Positions 12,533 through 24,400 are shown, counted from the first letter of the stretch. The stretch: DNA of 64,000 nucleotides from Atkinsonella hypoxylon (GCA_000729835.1 JFHB01000069.1:62001-126000); one strand, 5' to 3'. Numbers and translations: made by a program. Notes: generated by a model not told the origin, from the letters alone.

Positions 12533-14549
12533 TTATATTGTATTGTATCATACTATTTTCAGTTTATACTACATTAGACTCATTTCTACTTCTTATTTTA
12601 AATAATGGAAAAGTCAGATGAGGTATTGCAACGGCAAACGAGGCACCCATGTACCTACCAGGGTCCCGTACGCACGCCAAGCTCGCCTGGTGACCGTCGC
12701 TGAATCACAAGCCCCTTCCTTCCAAGACAACATGTTGGGGCATAATTTCGCATCAGGACTTGTAAAGCATGGCTGTCATTATGTTGGGGCTGTTCTCCTG
12801 GAATCGCCTTGGAACCCTGGTACTTTGCGGTAGGCCAGTTTATGAATGAGCCAAGAGCTTGGCATCGACAGAACCACACGGGAGGAAACCTGCGAGCAGG
12901 GCTCCGTCCATCCAGCCAATCAAGGCAGCGAGACCAGCAGCCCGTTTCAGAGAGTGCCGAACAGCCGCCGATTGAGGCTGAATCTCATCGGACCGGCCTC
13001 ACGTCGCAGCAAAAACAAAAAAAAAAATTTTGAAACGAAGAGCATCTATGTTATAGGCATGCCGTGTTTGATATATGTAATTTGCCAATTGTCGGTTATC
13101 GCGCTGCTGCGACAGACAGGCAAGGTAGACAGCCTGCTTCGATGCACAGATGACGGGGACGGGGACGGGGACGGGGCGGGACTGTGCGAGCCAATCGAAT
13201 TTCCCGAATACCAGATAGCCGCCGTTCTAAGCGCTCATGGGGGGGGGGGGGGGCCACCCATGTTCGATCTTGAAGGCCCCCTTTATCGTATGAGCTTCTG
13301 TGTAAGCAACCTGGACCTGCAGCTTTCCTCGCGATGGATCTCGGCGCCGCAGAACCTGGTTGGCGTTCAGCGTGATGGATCAGCCAATGACGGACGGATG
13401 GACGCCACGCCGATGTCGAGTTGCCATGATGCTAACTATGCTGGATCCCCTGCAGGCGGACGTTTGCCCAGAACAGGCACCGTGGCCAAGATGGTATGTT
13501 CCCTTCGACATGAGGTTCTCATGCGCGTCATCCGTCCAATACATTGTATTTCAGCAGGAGTCTACCCGCGCTGTCCGTCCAAACCCAGTTGTCAACAGAG
13601 CGACCTAGCCTCGCCAATACCTGCGAAAAGACTTCGTAGCTTCATCCCCTAAGCCAGCCAGAAAAGCCAAGGCCCGCTCGATCTGACATGTCCTCCCCCT
13701 TTTCCTTCCCCTCCCTCGTCCATTGGTCCCCATTTCCCCATCTTCATCCAAGCCCGAGCGCTTCTCTGCTGGCCATGCTGAAGTCACGCGCCGTCGAAAT
13801 TCTTGGCATCGTGCTTCCAAGACAACCCCCCCTGTGCCCGCGGACATGCAGAAAAAGAGTGTACGCTGGAGTTTTATGTATTTATAGACACATTGCTATT
13901 ATTAGGTGCCGCCGCTTTGCATGCGGCCTCCCTTATGTTGCAGGTTATGCAGGGCCGGCAATTCCATCCATGCTGGGCTTGGTATTGCGGCCTTTATATC
14001 AGTTCGGATACGCCGCCTTGCGGACCTGGGTCTGCTTGCTTTCCCGGAGTAGCCTACTTGTCTGGGTTCTACGTGAAGGAGACGAGCTTGATATAATGTG
14101 GCTCCTATCTTTGCAGTCTAGGCATGACACAGCAGGTCGCGGACCCAAGCGGATATACATATTACTCCTCTGCTCCGACTGGTCCAAGGGATTTTTATTT
14201 CACAGTACGAAGGAACAGGTCCAAGTTCGTTTCAAAATGTGATTTTTTTTTTCTTTTTTTTACAAGGCTCCGCATCTGATGTTCTGGTCTAAAGCATTCA
14301 ACGTCAATAAGCATGTTTATCCCCTGACGCTCATGTGATCAGCAGAAGCACTTCAACTCGATCCACTTGTTGGATACAGGATCAGTGGCGCAAGATCCAA
14401 CATTTGCCACTTGGGAACACCGTTGTAAAGTGATTAGGAAGCAGCCGTATGTAATTGACAGTACTATATACTAGGTTTAGAGGGTTAACGGTGGACCGAA
14501 GTCGGCGTGCAAGTGCTGACTTGCGATAAGAGTGTACATGAAGAATACA

Positions 14550-16541
14550 TCACTTCTTCGGCCTCTTAGCACTCTTGTCGCTTACAGAACTCAAAACACT
14601 CGCGCTTCGCTTATGAGGACCACTGCTGCTTCCCGGCCGAGACTTGTCAGCATCGGCGGCGTTGCCAGTGGCCCCAGCATCCAGCTTAGCAGTTTCTTGG
14701 TTCTCTTTTCGTTCTTCCTCCGCTACTGCTGTTGCTGCTGTCGCTGCTGCAGGCTTCTCAGACGGTGTCGATGACTCCTTGGTTTCCTTCTTGTCTTGTG
14801 AAGTGCTTGTGGCTTCAGCTTCAGTCATACCGGCGGGAGCTGACGCCTCTCCATCACCGCCAGCTGCTTTCCTGTCATCCTCGGCAGCGCCCTTTTCTGA
14901 TTCCGCCGGAGGAGCAGTCGACGCAGGGGGTCCGTGCAACTTCTCCCGCTCTGCCTTCTTGGCCTGTTCGACTTTGATCTCGGCGTCAAGCTTATCAGAT
15001 ACTTTGCGGGCATCGAGGAGACTATTGACAGCTGCGAGGAGCTGCTCGTATTGGAGCGTCGTGGCCGCCGTTGGCATGGCTAGTTTAGCGGGAACATCTA
15101 GTTCGTTGAGGGTATTGTTGATGCGCAGCTGCTGCTGGTTTGACTTGTGCGAGAAGAGCTTGTTAATCTTTTCTGTGCGGAACGTAGGGCCAGATCCCAG
15201 GCGGTCGTGATGCGTCACACCATAGACGGCCTCTTCCTGGCTGGTGAGTTTCCTTCGCTCGGGCGGCTGCTGCTTCTCCTGCTGCTGCGCCTTCTTGCTC
15301 GTTGCTGTCGGCGTAGATGTCGCAGCAGTTGACTCGCGAGTTGCGGCGGTCGAAGCGGCAACGCTGTCCCGTTTGCCTGACTCCGGAGCTGTCGAGGAGT
15401 TCTGAGCGCCTCCCTGCGCTGCTGAGCCTGACGTCGCGCCTCCAGCTGCCGCCGGTCCAGGCGCAGCACCGCCAGCGGGGGTATTGGCGCCGTCGCTTCC
15501 CATGATAGACTTTCTCTTCTTGGATTTGTCGACGTTCATGAGATTTTGCAACAGTGTTTGCAGACCAGCTGATGATTTAAATGTGTTGATGTCTGTCTCT
15601 GTCCGAGGATAGTCCAGTCGGTTGTACAGCTCGCGGCGCTCCTCGTTGAAGCGCTCACTTCGAGCCATTATGCGCTTGATCTCGAGTAGTAGCGACTCCT
15701 CTTCACGGGCTTCCTCCTTTGATCGTGACAGCGTGTTCATGGCAAACTCCTTGCGTAACTTCTCCTGCTTGGGGTTGAAATGGGCCATGAGCTCGTACAG
15801 CGCATACTCCTGCTGCGTCATGTATTGAACTGGTTTCTGTGCAGCCATCATCTTGACAGCCACCTCGTAGTACCTCGCCTTGAGATCCTCCATTGATCGC
15901 GGCCGCGCAGCCGGCACAACAGCCTTATTCTCGTCGCCGTTGTCGTCGGTCCCCCCATTCGTCGCCGATGGCGTCCATTCGTATCGATCCCATATGATGG
16001 CCCACCTCAGGTCGAAGTCGCTCGCCATCTCCATCAAGTAGTCCGTTTCTTCTTTGGTCCAGTCTGCGCTTTTAAGAGACGCGGCATACTGATTCTCGCT
16101 ATACTGCGGCACCTGCACTTTGACATTGAACTTGGCGAACAGCGAGTCTTCCAGTTCCTCCGTCTTGGGAGGGCCCTCCTGTCCTTCCTGCTGATCGTCA
16201 CCATTACCTCCAGGCTGTGACTCTTGCGCGACAGCCGCTGTATGTTGTTTAATATCCTTCCGCCTCCAGTGCCGCAAGATGAGCGTCTGGTCCTCGCGGC
16301 CCGAGTTCCTAAACGGTCGCAGTTCCCATCTCGCAGCGGGCTTTCGGCTCGCGAACCGTCTTTTCTTGAACTGTGTTGTCTGGGGAACGATTGCGATGGG
16401 GTTATCGCCTCCGAGGTTGAGGACCTCGCGAGCAAGGCCCTTGAGGTTCGGTCGCGCGGCTGACGTCCTTTGCTTCTTGGAAGGTCGCGGCCCAGAGGAG
16501 TCCCCTAGGTTGAGGACGTCACGGACATCGGAGGACGTCAT
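14550..16541 (-). CDS. swc4: SWR1/NuA4 complex subunit Swc4 (DMAP1 family)
   Basis: One exon of 663 residues. The N-terminus (MTSSDVRDVLNLGDSS) and the SANT/Myb-like segment around KSADWTKEETDYLMEMASDF (about 158-177), followed by FDLRWAIIWDRYEW, are diagnostic of Swc4/DMAP1. A second conserved block, SMEDLKARYYEVAVKMM, follows. The C-terminal third is Ala/Ser/Lys/Glu-rich low complexity and ends in a basic KRPKK tail, probably nuclear. Known family role: shared subunit of the SWR1 complex (H2A.Z exchange) and the NuA4 acetyltransferase. The gene is divergent from the p24 gene with a 625-bp shared upstream region. Long antisense frames over its low-complexity part are shadows. Confidence 0.93.
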   Translation of the reverse strand: MTSSDVRDVLNLGDSSGPRPSKKQRTSAARPNLKGLAREVLNLGGDNPIAIVPQTTQFKKRRFASRKPAARWELRPFRNSGREDQTLILRHWRRKDIKQHTAAVAQESQPGGNGDDQQEGQEGPPKTEELEDSLFAKFNVKVQVPQYSENQYAASLKSADWTKEETDYLMEMASDFDLRWAIIWDRYEWTPSATNGGTDDNGDENKAVVPAARPRSMEDLKARYYEVAVKMMAAQKPVQYMTQQEYALYELMAHFNPKQEKLRKEFAMNTLSRSKEEAREEESLLLEIKRIMARSERFNEERRELYNRLDYPRTETDINTFKSSAGLQTLLQNLMNVDKSKKRKSIMGSDGANTPAGGAAPGPAAAGGATSGSAAQGGAQNSSTAPESGKRDSVAASTAATRESTAATSTPTATSKKAQQQEKQQPPERRKLTSQEEAVYGVTHHDRLGSGPTFRTEKINKLFSHKSNQQQLRINNTLNELDVPAKLAMPTAATTLQYEQLLAAVNSLLDARKVSDKLDAEIKVEQAKKAEREKLHGPPASTAPPAESEKGAAEDDRKAAGGDGEASAPAGMTEAEATSTSQDKKETKESSTPSEKPAAATAATAVAEEERKENQETAKLDAGATGNAADADKSRPGSSSGPHKRSASVLSSVSDKSAKRPKK

Positions 16542-17166
16542 AGTGCGGCGGGCAATACCTTGTTTATGTTTTTATAGGTGCTTGCTTGATGGCAGTTGGT
16601 GTCGTTTTTCTTCTTCTTGAAGGCGAGGTGCTTGAGGATTGATGATGAGAGGTCATCCGGTCGCGTCATGGCGCAGGATGTCCTAAGGGCTGCGAAAAAT
16701 CGCCACTTACGTGCAACTCGATGCAGATCTTTGAATGATCATCACTATGGGACCTGCTTTCGAATCGATTCCCGTGTCGTTCAGTCGTGGTTCGATAATT
16801 CCTATCTGCGACGGTCTTTTCCCTGGTAACTCATCCGTTGTCTTTGCCGCCATGAAGACGCAGGAATGAAAAGGCCGGTTTCTCCAATCCGGCACGTGAC
16901 TCCACCAGCAAAGGCTCAACCCCTGACGCGGGACTCAGCAAAAGGAGGAGGCGCCCCATCTTCTCTAGATTTGGGAGAACGAACGTGGCAGCTTGGTTTC
17001 CCGTCCAAGTTGTGTCGTCGCAAGGAGTTGTGAAAAGGCGCCTTCCACCCTTTTGCATCATTTCCGTCTACCCAAATTCGCGGCCACCCATCCTCGCTGG
17101 CTCCCGTCGAGACCGAGAACATAATTGCCCAGCTCACCAGCAGGGAAAAAAGACAAGTAAAGAAAC
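16542..17166. promoter_or_regulatory. bidirectional promoter region of swc4 and the p24 gene
   Basis: A 625-bp spacer between two divergent starts. It must hold both promoters. I could not pick out a clear TATA box or other motif with confidence. Confidence 0.5.
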
Positions 17167-18105
17167 ATGAGACCCCTGCTCACCGTCCTATCGCTGGCCT
17201 CAGCCGTCCAGGCCCTCTACTTCTTTGTCGACGGCAGCACGCCAAAGTGCTTCTTCGAGGAAGTCCCCAAGGGCACCCTCGTCGTAGGACACTACTCTGC
17301 GGAGGAGTACGACGACCGAGCCAACGCATGGCAGCAGCACAACGGGCTCAGCATCTACATTTCCGTCGATGTGCGTTCCTTCCCTGCCTACGAACCGTCT
17401 CGGTGACAAAAACCTGGCGACAGCCCTCACGCTAATTCTTCTTCTTCTTCTCTCAATACAGGAGGTCTTTGACAACGACCATCGCATCGTCTCCCAACGG
17501 GGCTCCTCGTCCGGGCGCTTCACCTTCACGGCGCACGAATCAGGCGACCACAGGATCTGCTTCTTGCCATCCTCCTCGAGCGGCCGCTCAGCCTGGCTCT
17601 CGTCTCAGAGCTCCAACGGCGGCATCAAGATGAAGCTGGATCTCGCGATCGGCGAGTCTGGCGCCATTGAGAGCAGCGACAAGGCGAAGTTGCAGGATAT
17701 CTCATCGCGGGTGAAGGACTTGAATGCTAGGTTACACGATATTCGGCAGGAGCAGATTTTCCAGAGGGTTAGTATTTTCGACAACCCCCACCCCCTTCCC
17801 TTCTCTTAGGAATAAAAAGGAAACTTTTTTAATGCGTGATGCATGATGCGGGGAGGGAAAGCTGCTGATTTTGTTTCCTCTCACCTGACTTGGCCTTGGG
17901 TTATGCTCCTGGAAATGGGAAATAAGGACAACTGCTAATCATGTCAACTATCCAGGAACGCGAAGCCGACTTCCGAGACCAATCTGAGGCTACAAATGCC
18001 CGCGTTGTCCGCTGGATCATCATCCAGCTTATTGTCATTGGAATCACGTGCGCTTGGCAGCTTTCACATCTGCGGTCCTTCTTCATCAAGCAGAAGCTTA
18101 CGTAG
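17167..18105 (+). CDS. p24/emp24 family cargo receptor (GOLD domain, alpha type)
   Basis: Three exons (17167-17370, 17462-17767, 17956-18105) give 219 residues, a usual p24 length. A cleavable signal peptide (MRPLLTVLSLASAVQA) precedes LYFFVDGSTPKCFFEEVPKG, the typical p24 start with the first disulfide cysteine. The GOLD beta-domain follows (second cysteine in GDHRICFLP), then a coiled coil (IRQEQIFQREREADFRDQSE), one membrane span (WIIIQLIVIGITCAW) and a short cytosolic tail, HLRSFFIKQKLT. The tail's FF pair matches COPII-binding signals, and its shape resembles TMED9/Erp1 (alpha subfamily). Family role: cycling between ER and Golgi in selective cargo export. The tail ends KQKLT, so a strict KKxx retrieval signal is not present. 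Confidence 0.93.
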
Positions 18106-19920
18106 TTCTTCTCGCGTTGACGACTTGCTTTTTATTCGGGACCAAGGGAGAGGAAGGAATTGTTGGCTTGGTATCAATCTGGGCAGGATTCGGTGTTTAT
18201 CGCAAGGAAAAACAAAACGTGGTGCGGAAGATATGTGCTTGGATCGATCATGTAGTTCTGAGTGGCTAGGTTTCATACGACTGTAATATGGGTGTTTGGC
18301 TTTTAAGTCGGTGCCTACTGAGGTTGCATGAAGTGAAGCAGTGCAGGCCTGATAACCTGTGTCCATCACCATGAGGGAAGCACCATTTTGATCTCGATGG
18401 AGAACGATCATGTCAGCCAACCCCAATCTACAGAGTTCCGCTCATCCTGATCTACCGCTCTGCGACCTCTTTTCATAACCACCAATCAATGTACACGTAC
18501 CAGCTGACTAACAAAACCCCATGCCGCCATGTGGACGCTTAGTCCCACCAATCGTGTTCACTTCCGTGCGTTACCGCAGTTCCTTTTGCCTCCATTACCA
18601 CGGCGGATGACCAGAGTAACATAAGGGGCGGTTGCATCCAGCTCACTTGCACTTTGTATGATTTCGTTCCACCTAGAATGTGACTTGTGCAATCCTCGTT
18701 GGATGACATCTTTACGAAAGAGCTGTGCCTGTTCTGGCATTTCCTTTTGCTTCGCGGGACTTGGCTGTCTAGATTACGGCTCTCACAAGCTCACTCATTC
18801 TACAAAAAACATCAAGAGACATCCGCGGCGCTGCTGTTTGCAATCTTGGAAACACTGCTCATTATCGCCATGCACCACTCTAGTTGAAACTCTTTATTCC
18901 ATTACAATGTATACCATAGGAGAAACTCCTTCACCAGCCTATATGTTCCCACCAACACGCTATAGCTCGTCTTCCCACTGCTTGCTCGCTTGCTCAGCTT
19001 TGCTATAAACATGGCATCGCGTCTCTGCAGCTCTACATACCGCCCCTCCCCCTCCTATCCTCCTACTCCCGCTGCCTTTCTTGCAGCAAGGCAACTAACA
19101 GATGAAAGTCCTGTGTAGGCCCATGATTACAGAATGGCGTGTATCGATAGAATCATGTCCCGAGATTGAGAATCACTAGTGCGTGTCGAGAATCTCGGTG
19201 TCGACAAGGCAGTGAGGAATGATATAGGGGAGAGAAAACAGAGCAAAAAGACATAAGATTGCGCGCATCAACCCAAAATGCTACCCGTGTCGTGACCGCC
19301 TTGCGCCGTGCTTCGCTGCACATCGAAAGTGGCTTAAAGTATGGTTTGTTTGTGGAATGCCAGACGTAAAATTATCAAATGAAAAAAATAAAGGAAACAA
19401 AAGCTAGGAAAATGTTCCGACGAAACGGGGACTTCGACTTTCAGCAAGACTGCCTATGATTTTTTTGTCTCCATTTCCAGTTTTGGTTATCAGTCGTAAC
19501 ATGATGAGCAGGGCGCATCCCGTCTAGTACCACAGCGTGTTGATACCTGGTGTGCTTGGCTGTCCGAGCCGGATATGGTTGCTGGGAAGAATGCCACACT
19601 CGTCGACTTCGTGTTCGTCGCTGATTGTCGTACTCTTGCGTAAGTCGTCGTCGCGGAGAGACACCATCAGCAACTACAGAAGGATTGTAAATATTTCCGC
19701 CCAATCGAACCTCCGATTTCGTCAACCTGAAGTAGTCCTCCGCCGCAATACCCGATTTTGCTGTTGTAGTTGCCGCCGCCCTCCCGCTCTTCAAACACTT
19801 TTGCTGTCTCGCGCCGGCAGCATGTGCTGATCCCATGCGGGGGTTTTCCAAGCAGACAACTGTTGGAAAGCTGTCGCAGCACTAGATACAAAAGCAATCC
19901 CGAAAGCTCATGGGGGGCAT
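18106..19920. other. convergent spacer between the p24 gene and casein kinase gene
   Basis: A 1.8 kb spacer where two genes end. It holds their 3' untranslated regions and T/C-rich tracts. I see no protein-like frame and no recognisable RNA gene; isolated C-box-like TGATGA words near 19500 are not enough to call a snoRNA. Confidence 0.5.
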
Positions 19921-21480
19921 CTAGCCGCAACAGATGGTCTTCATGAACTTTTGAAATCCGCTGGGTTGAGGCTCTACAGTTCGAGTGTTAGACTGGCCCG
20001 CCGCAACCATGGAACTCTGCTGCTGTCCTCTCTGGGGCAGGTTCTGGGTGCTGTTCTGGAATTGAGCTTGAGTCGAGCCAGCGGGGGTGCCCAAATCGCT
20101 TCGGAGGCCCCCCACTCCGCTGGCCCTCTGCGCCGATATGGCGCTTGGGCCGTTTGGCCGGTCTCTCTTGTTGCCCATCTGCTTGATCGGTGAGGGAGGG
20201 GGGGGTTGTGCGGCGTTTAAACGGCCGACGGTAAGATTCTGTGCTTGCTGGTGAGAGTTGGTATTCCCAAGACGATGGCCACTGTGCAGTTCCATTTGAG
20301 AAGGGCCGGGACGAAGGTTTGGGTTGTGAAGGTAGCCAGGACCATGCCCCTTCATCGAGTCCCATCCCTTTCCCGAATCCTTGCTAATCTTCATCCAGTC
20401 ATACTCGCCGTCTTCGACTTCGCCCGTATTCTTCAGCGCTTGAGTGAAGAGCTCGCGAAGATAATCGTAATCGGGGGTATCTTCGAAGCCCAGGTTGCGG
20501 ACATATGTCAGGTACTTGGAAAATTCTTCAGGGAAGCCCTCGCAAAGGTCCTTGATTGCAGTGGTTTGCTTCTTCTCGCCAATCTTCTCATATTTTTGCT
20601 TGTTGGTCGCAGCCTTGAGACCCTGCCAGGGAAGACCGCCTCGGAGAAAGTACATGAAAACATGCCCGAGTGCTTCCAGGTCGTCACGTCGTGATTGCTC
20701 GCGACCCAGGTGCGTGTTGATACTCATATATCGCGCAGTTCCGGACAAAGACTTGCGTTCTCTGTAGGGAATGTGCTGCTTCGTCTTTGGGTCGCGATAT
20801 TGTTTGGCCATGCCGAAATCGACCACGTGGATCACGTTGGAAGCCTTAGTGCCCGGACGACCAATCAAAAAGTTGTCGGGCTTGATGTCACGGTAAATAA
20901 GGTTTTTCTCGTGGATGGTCTGGACCCGAGAAAGCATCTGCTTGGCCACCATGACGACAGTCTTGATGGTGAAGCGGCGACCGCAGTGGTCAAAGAGATC
21001 TTCCAAGGAAGGGCCGAGCAAATCGATGACCAAGATGTTGTGAAGGCCTTCTTGGCCAAAGTAGTACACATTGGGAATGCCAGCTGGAGCTATTGGTTAG
21101 TCATGACGGAAAAGAAGGCGACGAGTTGACTGTTTGCATCCGCATCATCCGCATCGGAACGAAAGGCCTGACTTACGGCATCCAACAAGGATTTTGTATG
21201 TTCGGTACTCATCTCGAAGCTGTGGGGCATCACTTTTGCGTGGTTCCTAGGAAGCCATTGTCAATGCTGATCATCGAGGACGAGGGAGGAGACGACGACA
21301 CAAGCGCAGCGTCTCGTCCAAATCAGATTGTCATAGTGGTGAGCTGCGTACGAATTTGATAGCCACTTGTTGGTTATTTAACAGGTTGGTGCCTTCGAAG
21401 ATGACGCCAAATGAGCCCTCGCCGATCTTCTTTCCGACGCGGTAGTGAACACCGACGACGTTAGACGACGACGAAGCCAT
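19921..21480 (-). CDS. yck2: casein kinase I, Yck/CkiA (CK1-gamma) type
   Basis: Exons 21480-21352, 21246-21177 and 21083-19921 give 453 residues. The last acceptor was chosen as TCCAG because it yields GCPGIPNVYYFG, the family sequence, with no insertion. Kinase signatures are complete: glycine loop GKKIGEGSFGVIFEG, lysine in VAIKFEPR, catalytic loop YRDIKPDNFL, DFG in VVDFGMAKQYRD, and the CK1-specific SGTARYMSINTHLG. The C-terminal tail is Gln/Pro/Ser-rich and ends KTICCG. A terminal cysteine pair is the palmitoylation site that anchors Yck1/2 and CkiA to the plasma membrane; here one Gly follows it. Start: MASSSSNVVGVHYRVG; an upstream in-frame ATG at 21576 would add 32 unlikely residues. 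Essential growth and transporter-traffic kinase in fungi (family knowledge). Confidence 0.95.
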
Positions 21481-24400
21481 GGTGAAGGATCGATATGGGC
21501 TGCCTTGTGGCAAGCCTCGAGCGTCGACGGACGAAAGACGTCGAGTTGAGGGAGCAAATCGGCAGGCGTAAGGCAAAAGAAATAAGGAGCAGAAAAGTTA
21601 TGTTGCGTTGTCGGTAAGCGATGGATGAAACTAGGCGAGCCAACGGAAAGTCGGTGGAGCAGACGAAGCAAGGCTCCAGGGAAACGGAGAAAAGGGGGCG
21701 GTCGGGGGAAAGGCTCGAGTGCCGTGCTGCTATTCAGTGCAGCGGCGAGCGATAGAGGAGGTTAGTCGGCAACGAAGACCCAAATAACCATTTTTAGCGG
21801 CCGCAGCGGATATTAAAAAAAAAAAAAATTAGGGCAATACAGCGTCTGGTGGGAATGTGAAGTTAAGGTCTGCCATATACAGTTTGGAGGAGCGGGCAAT
21901 GCGAAGGCGAAGCTTGCGTCGCGGGTCCCGGGCACCGAGGGAGACGAGACGAGGTCGGTGGCAGGGGAAAAGTCTGCTGATGGGAGACGGGGAGGGGAAT
22001 TGTCAGTGGATGGGGAGACAGGGGATGGGGGACAGGAGACGGGTGAGGCAGATACTGATTGATGTCAACAATGTCAACAACTGTTCAACTGTGCTAGATT
22101 GGATTGGCGCTGGCGCTGGCGCTGCCACCGGCACTGTACTGGCATTGATTCATGTGGCTGGTGATTGGTGCTGGTTAGCACCAGAGGCACCAATGGCCTC
22201 CACTGTGCCACCAGTTGACCAGATTGTTTGGTGCCTGGCCCGTCCAGCCAGCTTCTCTTTCTTGTCTGGTTTCTTGCCCCCGGCCGCTTGGCAGGCCTTG
22301 CACTTATGGCCTAGCGCAAGAGTCTATGCTGCTTACGGAGTAGTCGGGGACGAATTAATAACACCTCAGCACCTAGGTGGACCTGGCCCAGCAAACTAGC
22401 ACAGCCTGCAGGCACCAATTACCCCCACAGGCAGCACCTTCACGTAGCATCAATGATTACATTAAGCAAGTCCTCCCCACCGAGTATTAGACTTTCCCCT
22501 CGAATCTCACCAACCAAAAGCATGGATAACTCTTCAAGTGCCACGTACCAGACTCGCCTTCAACTGCCTATTCTAGGTAGGGAAATACGGATATCTTATA
22601 TTCGGAGTCTGTTTGTCGTCATAATAGCGAGAACCATTGAACACGAACCTCGGAAGGGATCCCTGCGGGACCACCGCTTGCGTCGATAGCAGCAGCAGCA
22701 GCAGCAGCAGCTGAATCAATGGTCTCTCTCTGGCCAGAGTGTCTGGCCAGACACTGCGGACTAATCCGTACTCAGTCGTTAAATCAATGCTGCCGTCTAG
22801 AGTGGATGCGTTGGGGAATTAATTAATACATGCCTGCGCCGTACGCCCGCGTGAAGCGATATGGGTTGCGCGGCCTGGACCAAGACAATCCTCGCCAAAA
22901 CCTGAGCATTTTCCATCTTTGCGTGGTGAATCAACCAAGAGTTCAAGACTGACCTGCCCTAGCGCCTTGAATGCGAGATCAAGATGAAAGTGCCCCATCA
23001 AGCCATCAAGCGAAGACGTTCGATGCTCAAATGTTTACCGGCAGACACGACTCGTGTCTAGTAGGTGCCCATCAAACTCCATGGCAAGGGAGAAAGCGGA
23101 TCATAGTTTTGACGCAAGGAGCGATGCATGCTCTCCGTGCAGCCAGAATAACCAGAAGAACATCTAACCACCTGGAAAACCAAAAGGGCTTCGCCGAAAA
23201 GCCTTTTGTTCAAGATGAAGATGAGACTTCGGCTTGTTTCTGATTAGGGCCAACGAGCCTCTGGCTCCCGCTCAGCTAGTCATGGCAGGATCGGCCGAAT
23301 AGCGACGGATTGACCCAGATGTATCAATCAGTATTAGTGCTGGATTGATATGGCAGCCTATATAGCTATGCAAATGACGGTAGGCACCCAAGCACCTTCA
23401 ATGGGCGTTATCACAGCTAACATGCGCTATTCGATCACTCATTCGTATTGGCTGTCGCCTGCCTCCGCGATTGTCCATCAGATTGTGCATCAAACTGCGG
23501 CAGAACGGAAAATCAGACTAGTAGCAGAAGAACCATGCCCGCCGTCAATATGTGTTGTCACATCACAGTACAACGTTGACATCTTTGCGGGGAAAGCGCA
23601 TCGCTAGTCCACAGCTCGGCCGTGCTGCCCACTAGTGACTATTAATACGTCCTGCTTATAGGACGTGATATTGAAGGATTGGCTGTCATCTGGTCTTTGT
23701 GCATGATTGACGCTACGCATCTCGGCAAAGGGCTCGGTGTGTGAACATGCATACATCAGCCACATACTCTTGCGTATTTCGACCTGTTTCTTTCTGGTGA
23801 GCGGTAACTTGACTTGGCAGTAAGATGACGACGAACTTGAATGGGGTAAAATATTTTCTCAGTCCGTGATAAGGCCTTCAAGTTTTTTTTTCTTTTCTTT
23901 TTTTTTTTTTGACTCTGCAGGCATATCACGACGCAGCCGACATCACCAGCTCGATGTCAGCCGCTGGCGTCTGCCCAGGCCTTACATTAAACATCGAAAA
24001 AAAGAAACATGTATCCCGTCCTCGGCTCATTGCTAACGCAGAGCCCAATACGTGAATTCTTCTGAAGCCCTCCAAGTTGTTATCCGACGAAATATGTCCC
24101 GCTCTCTCGAGAACGGCATTTGAGGTTTCATCTGCACCGGCCTGCATCTGAGCTCGCGCGGGATATACCTGGGCCTCGTCATCGTCAAAGCCTCCATGCA
24201 GTGGTGTGAAGAGCTCGGGTACTCCGGGAGTTCAGAAAGACCTCCTACAAAAGAAAAACTGGCAACGGAGGCAAAAAGGGATCGTCAGTCGTCGCCGACG
24301 TGGAAACTAAAACAGGCTCGGCAACAACACTTTTCTAGCTTGATTGGAGCGGATGGGATGTCCGCGGGGCAGTATTACCGATTGATATCAGATTGGTGGC

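Larger units (their letters stand above)
5416..14549. other. 9.1 kb gene-poor region upstream of the Zn2Cys6 gene
   Basis: No open frame here looks like a protein: the longest ones run through homopolymers and microsatellites and show no family motif. The region lies between the start of the Zn2Cys6 fusion gene and the 3' end of swc4, so it is mostly upstream DNA of the former. It contains many simple repeats (listed separately), C or G runs at 12045-12058, 12420-12431 and 13239-13253, palindromes of the ACCTAGGT type, and TACTCCGTA motifs. A long regulatory region, an unrecognised non-coding RNA, or an old repeat-rich island would all fit. I could not choose among them. Confidence 0.5.

Noticed and set aside
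12846..13652. 268-codon plus-strand open frame in the 9 kb gap
   Set aside because: It runs through an A run, a GGGGAC repeat and a 15-G homopolymer, has no family motif, and its composition follows the simple repeats.
13688..14242. 184-codon plus-strand open frame with hydrophobic segments
   Set aside because: Hydrophobicity comes from C/T-rich DNA; no conserved motif and no neighbouring exon.
14644..15210. 188-codon plus-strand Ala/Ser-rich open frame
   Set aside because: Antisense shadow over the low-complexity C-terminal part of swc4.
19495..19625. Possible C/D-box snoRNA (TGATGAG with a later CTGA)
   Set aside because: Only the two short boxes match; no terminal stem or recognisable guide region.
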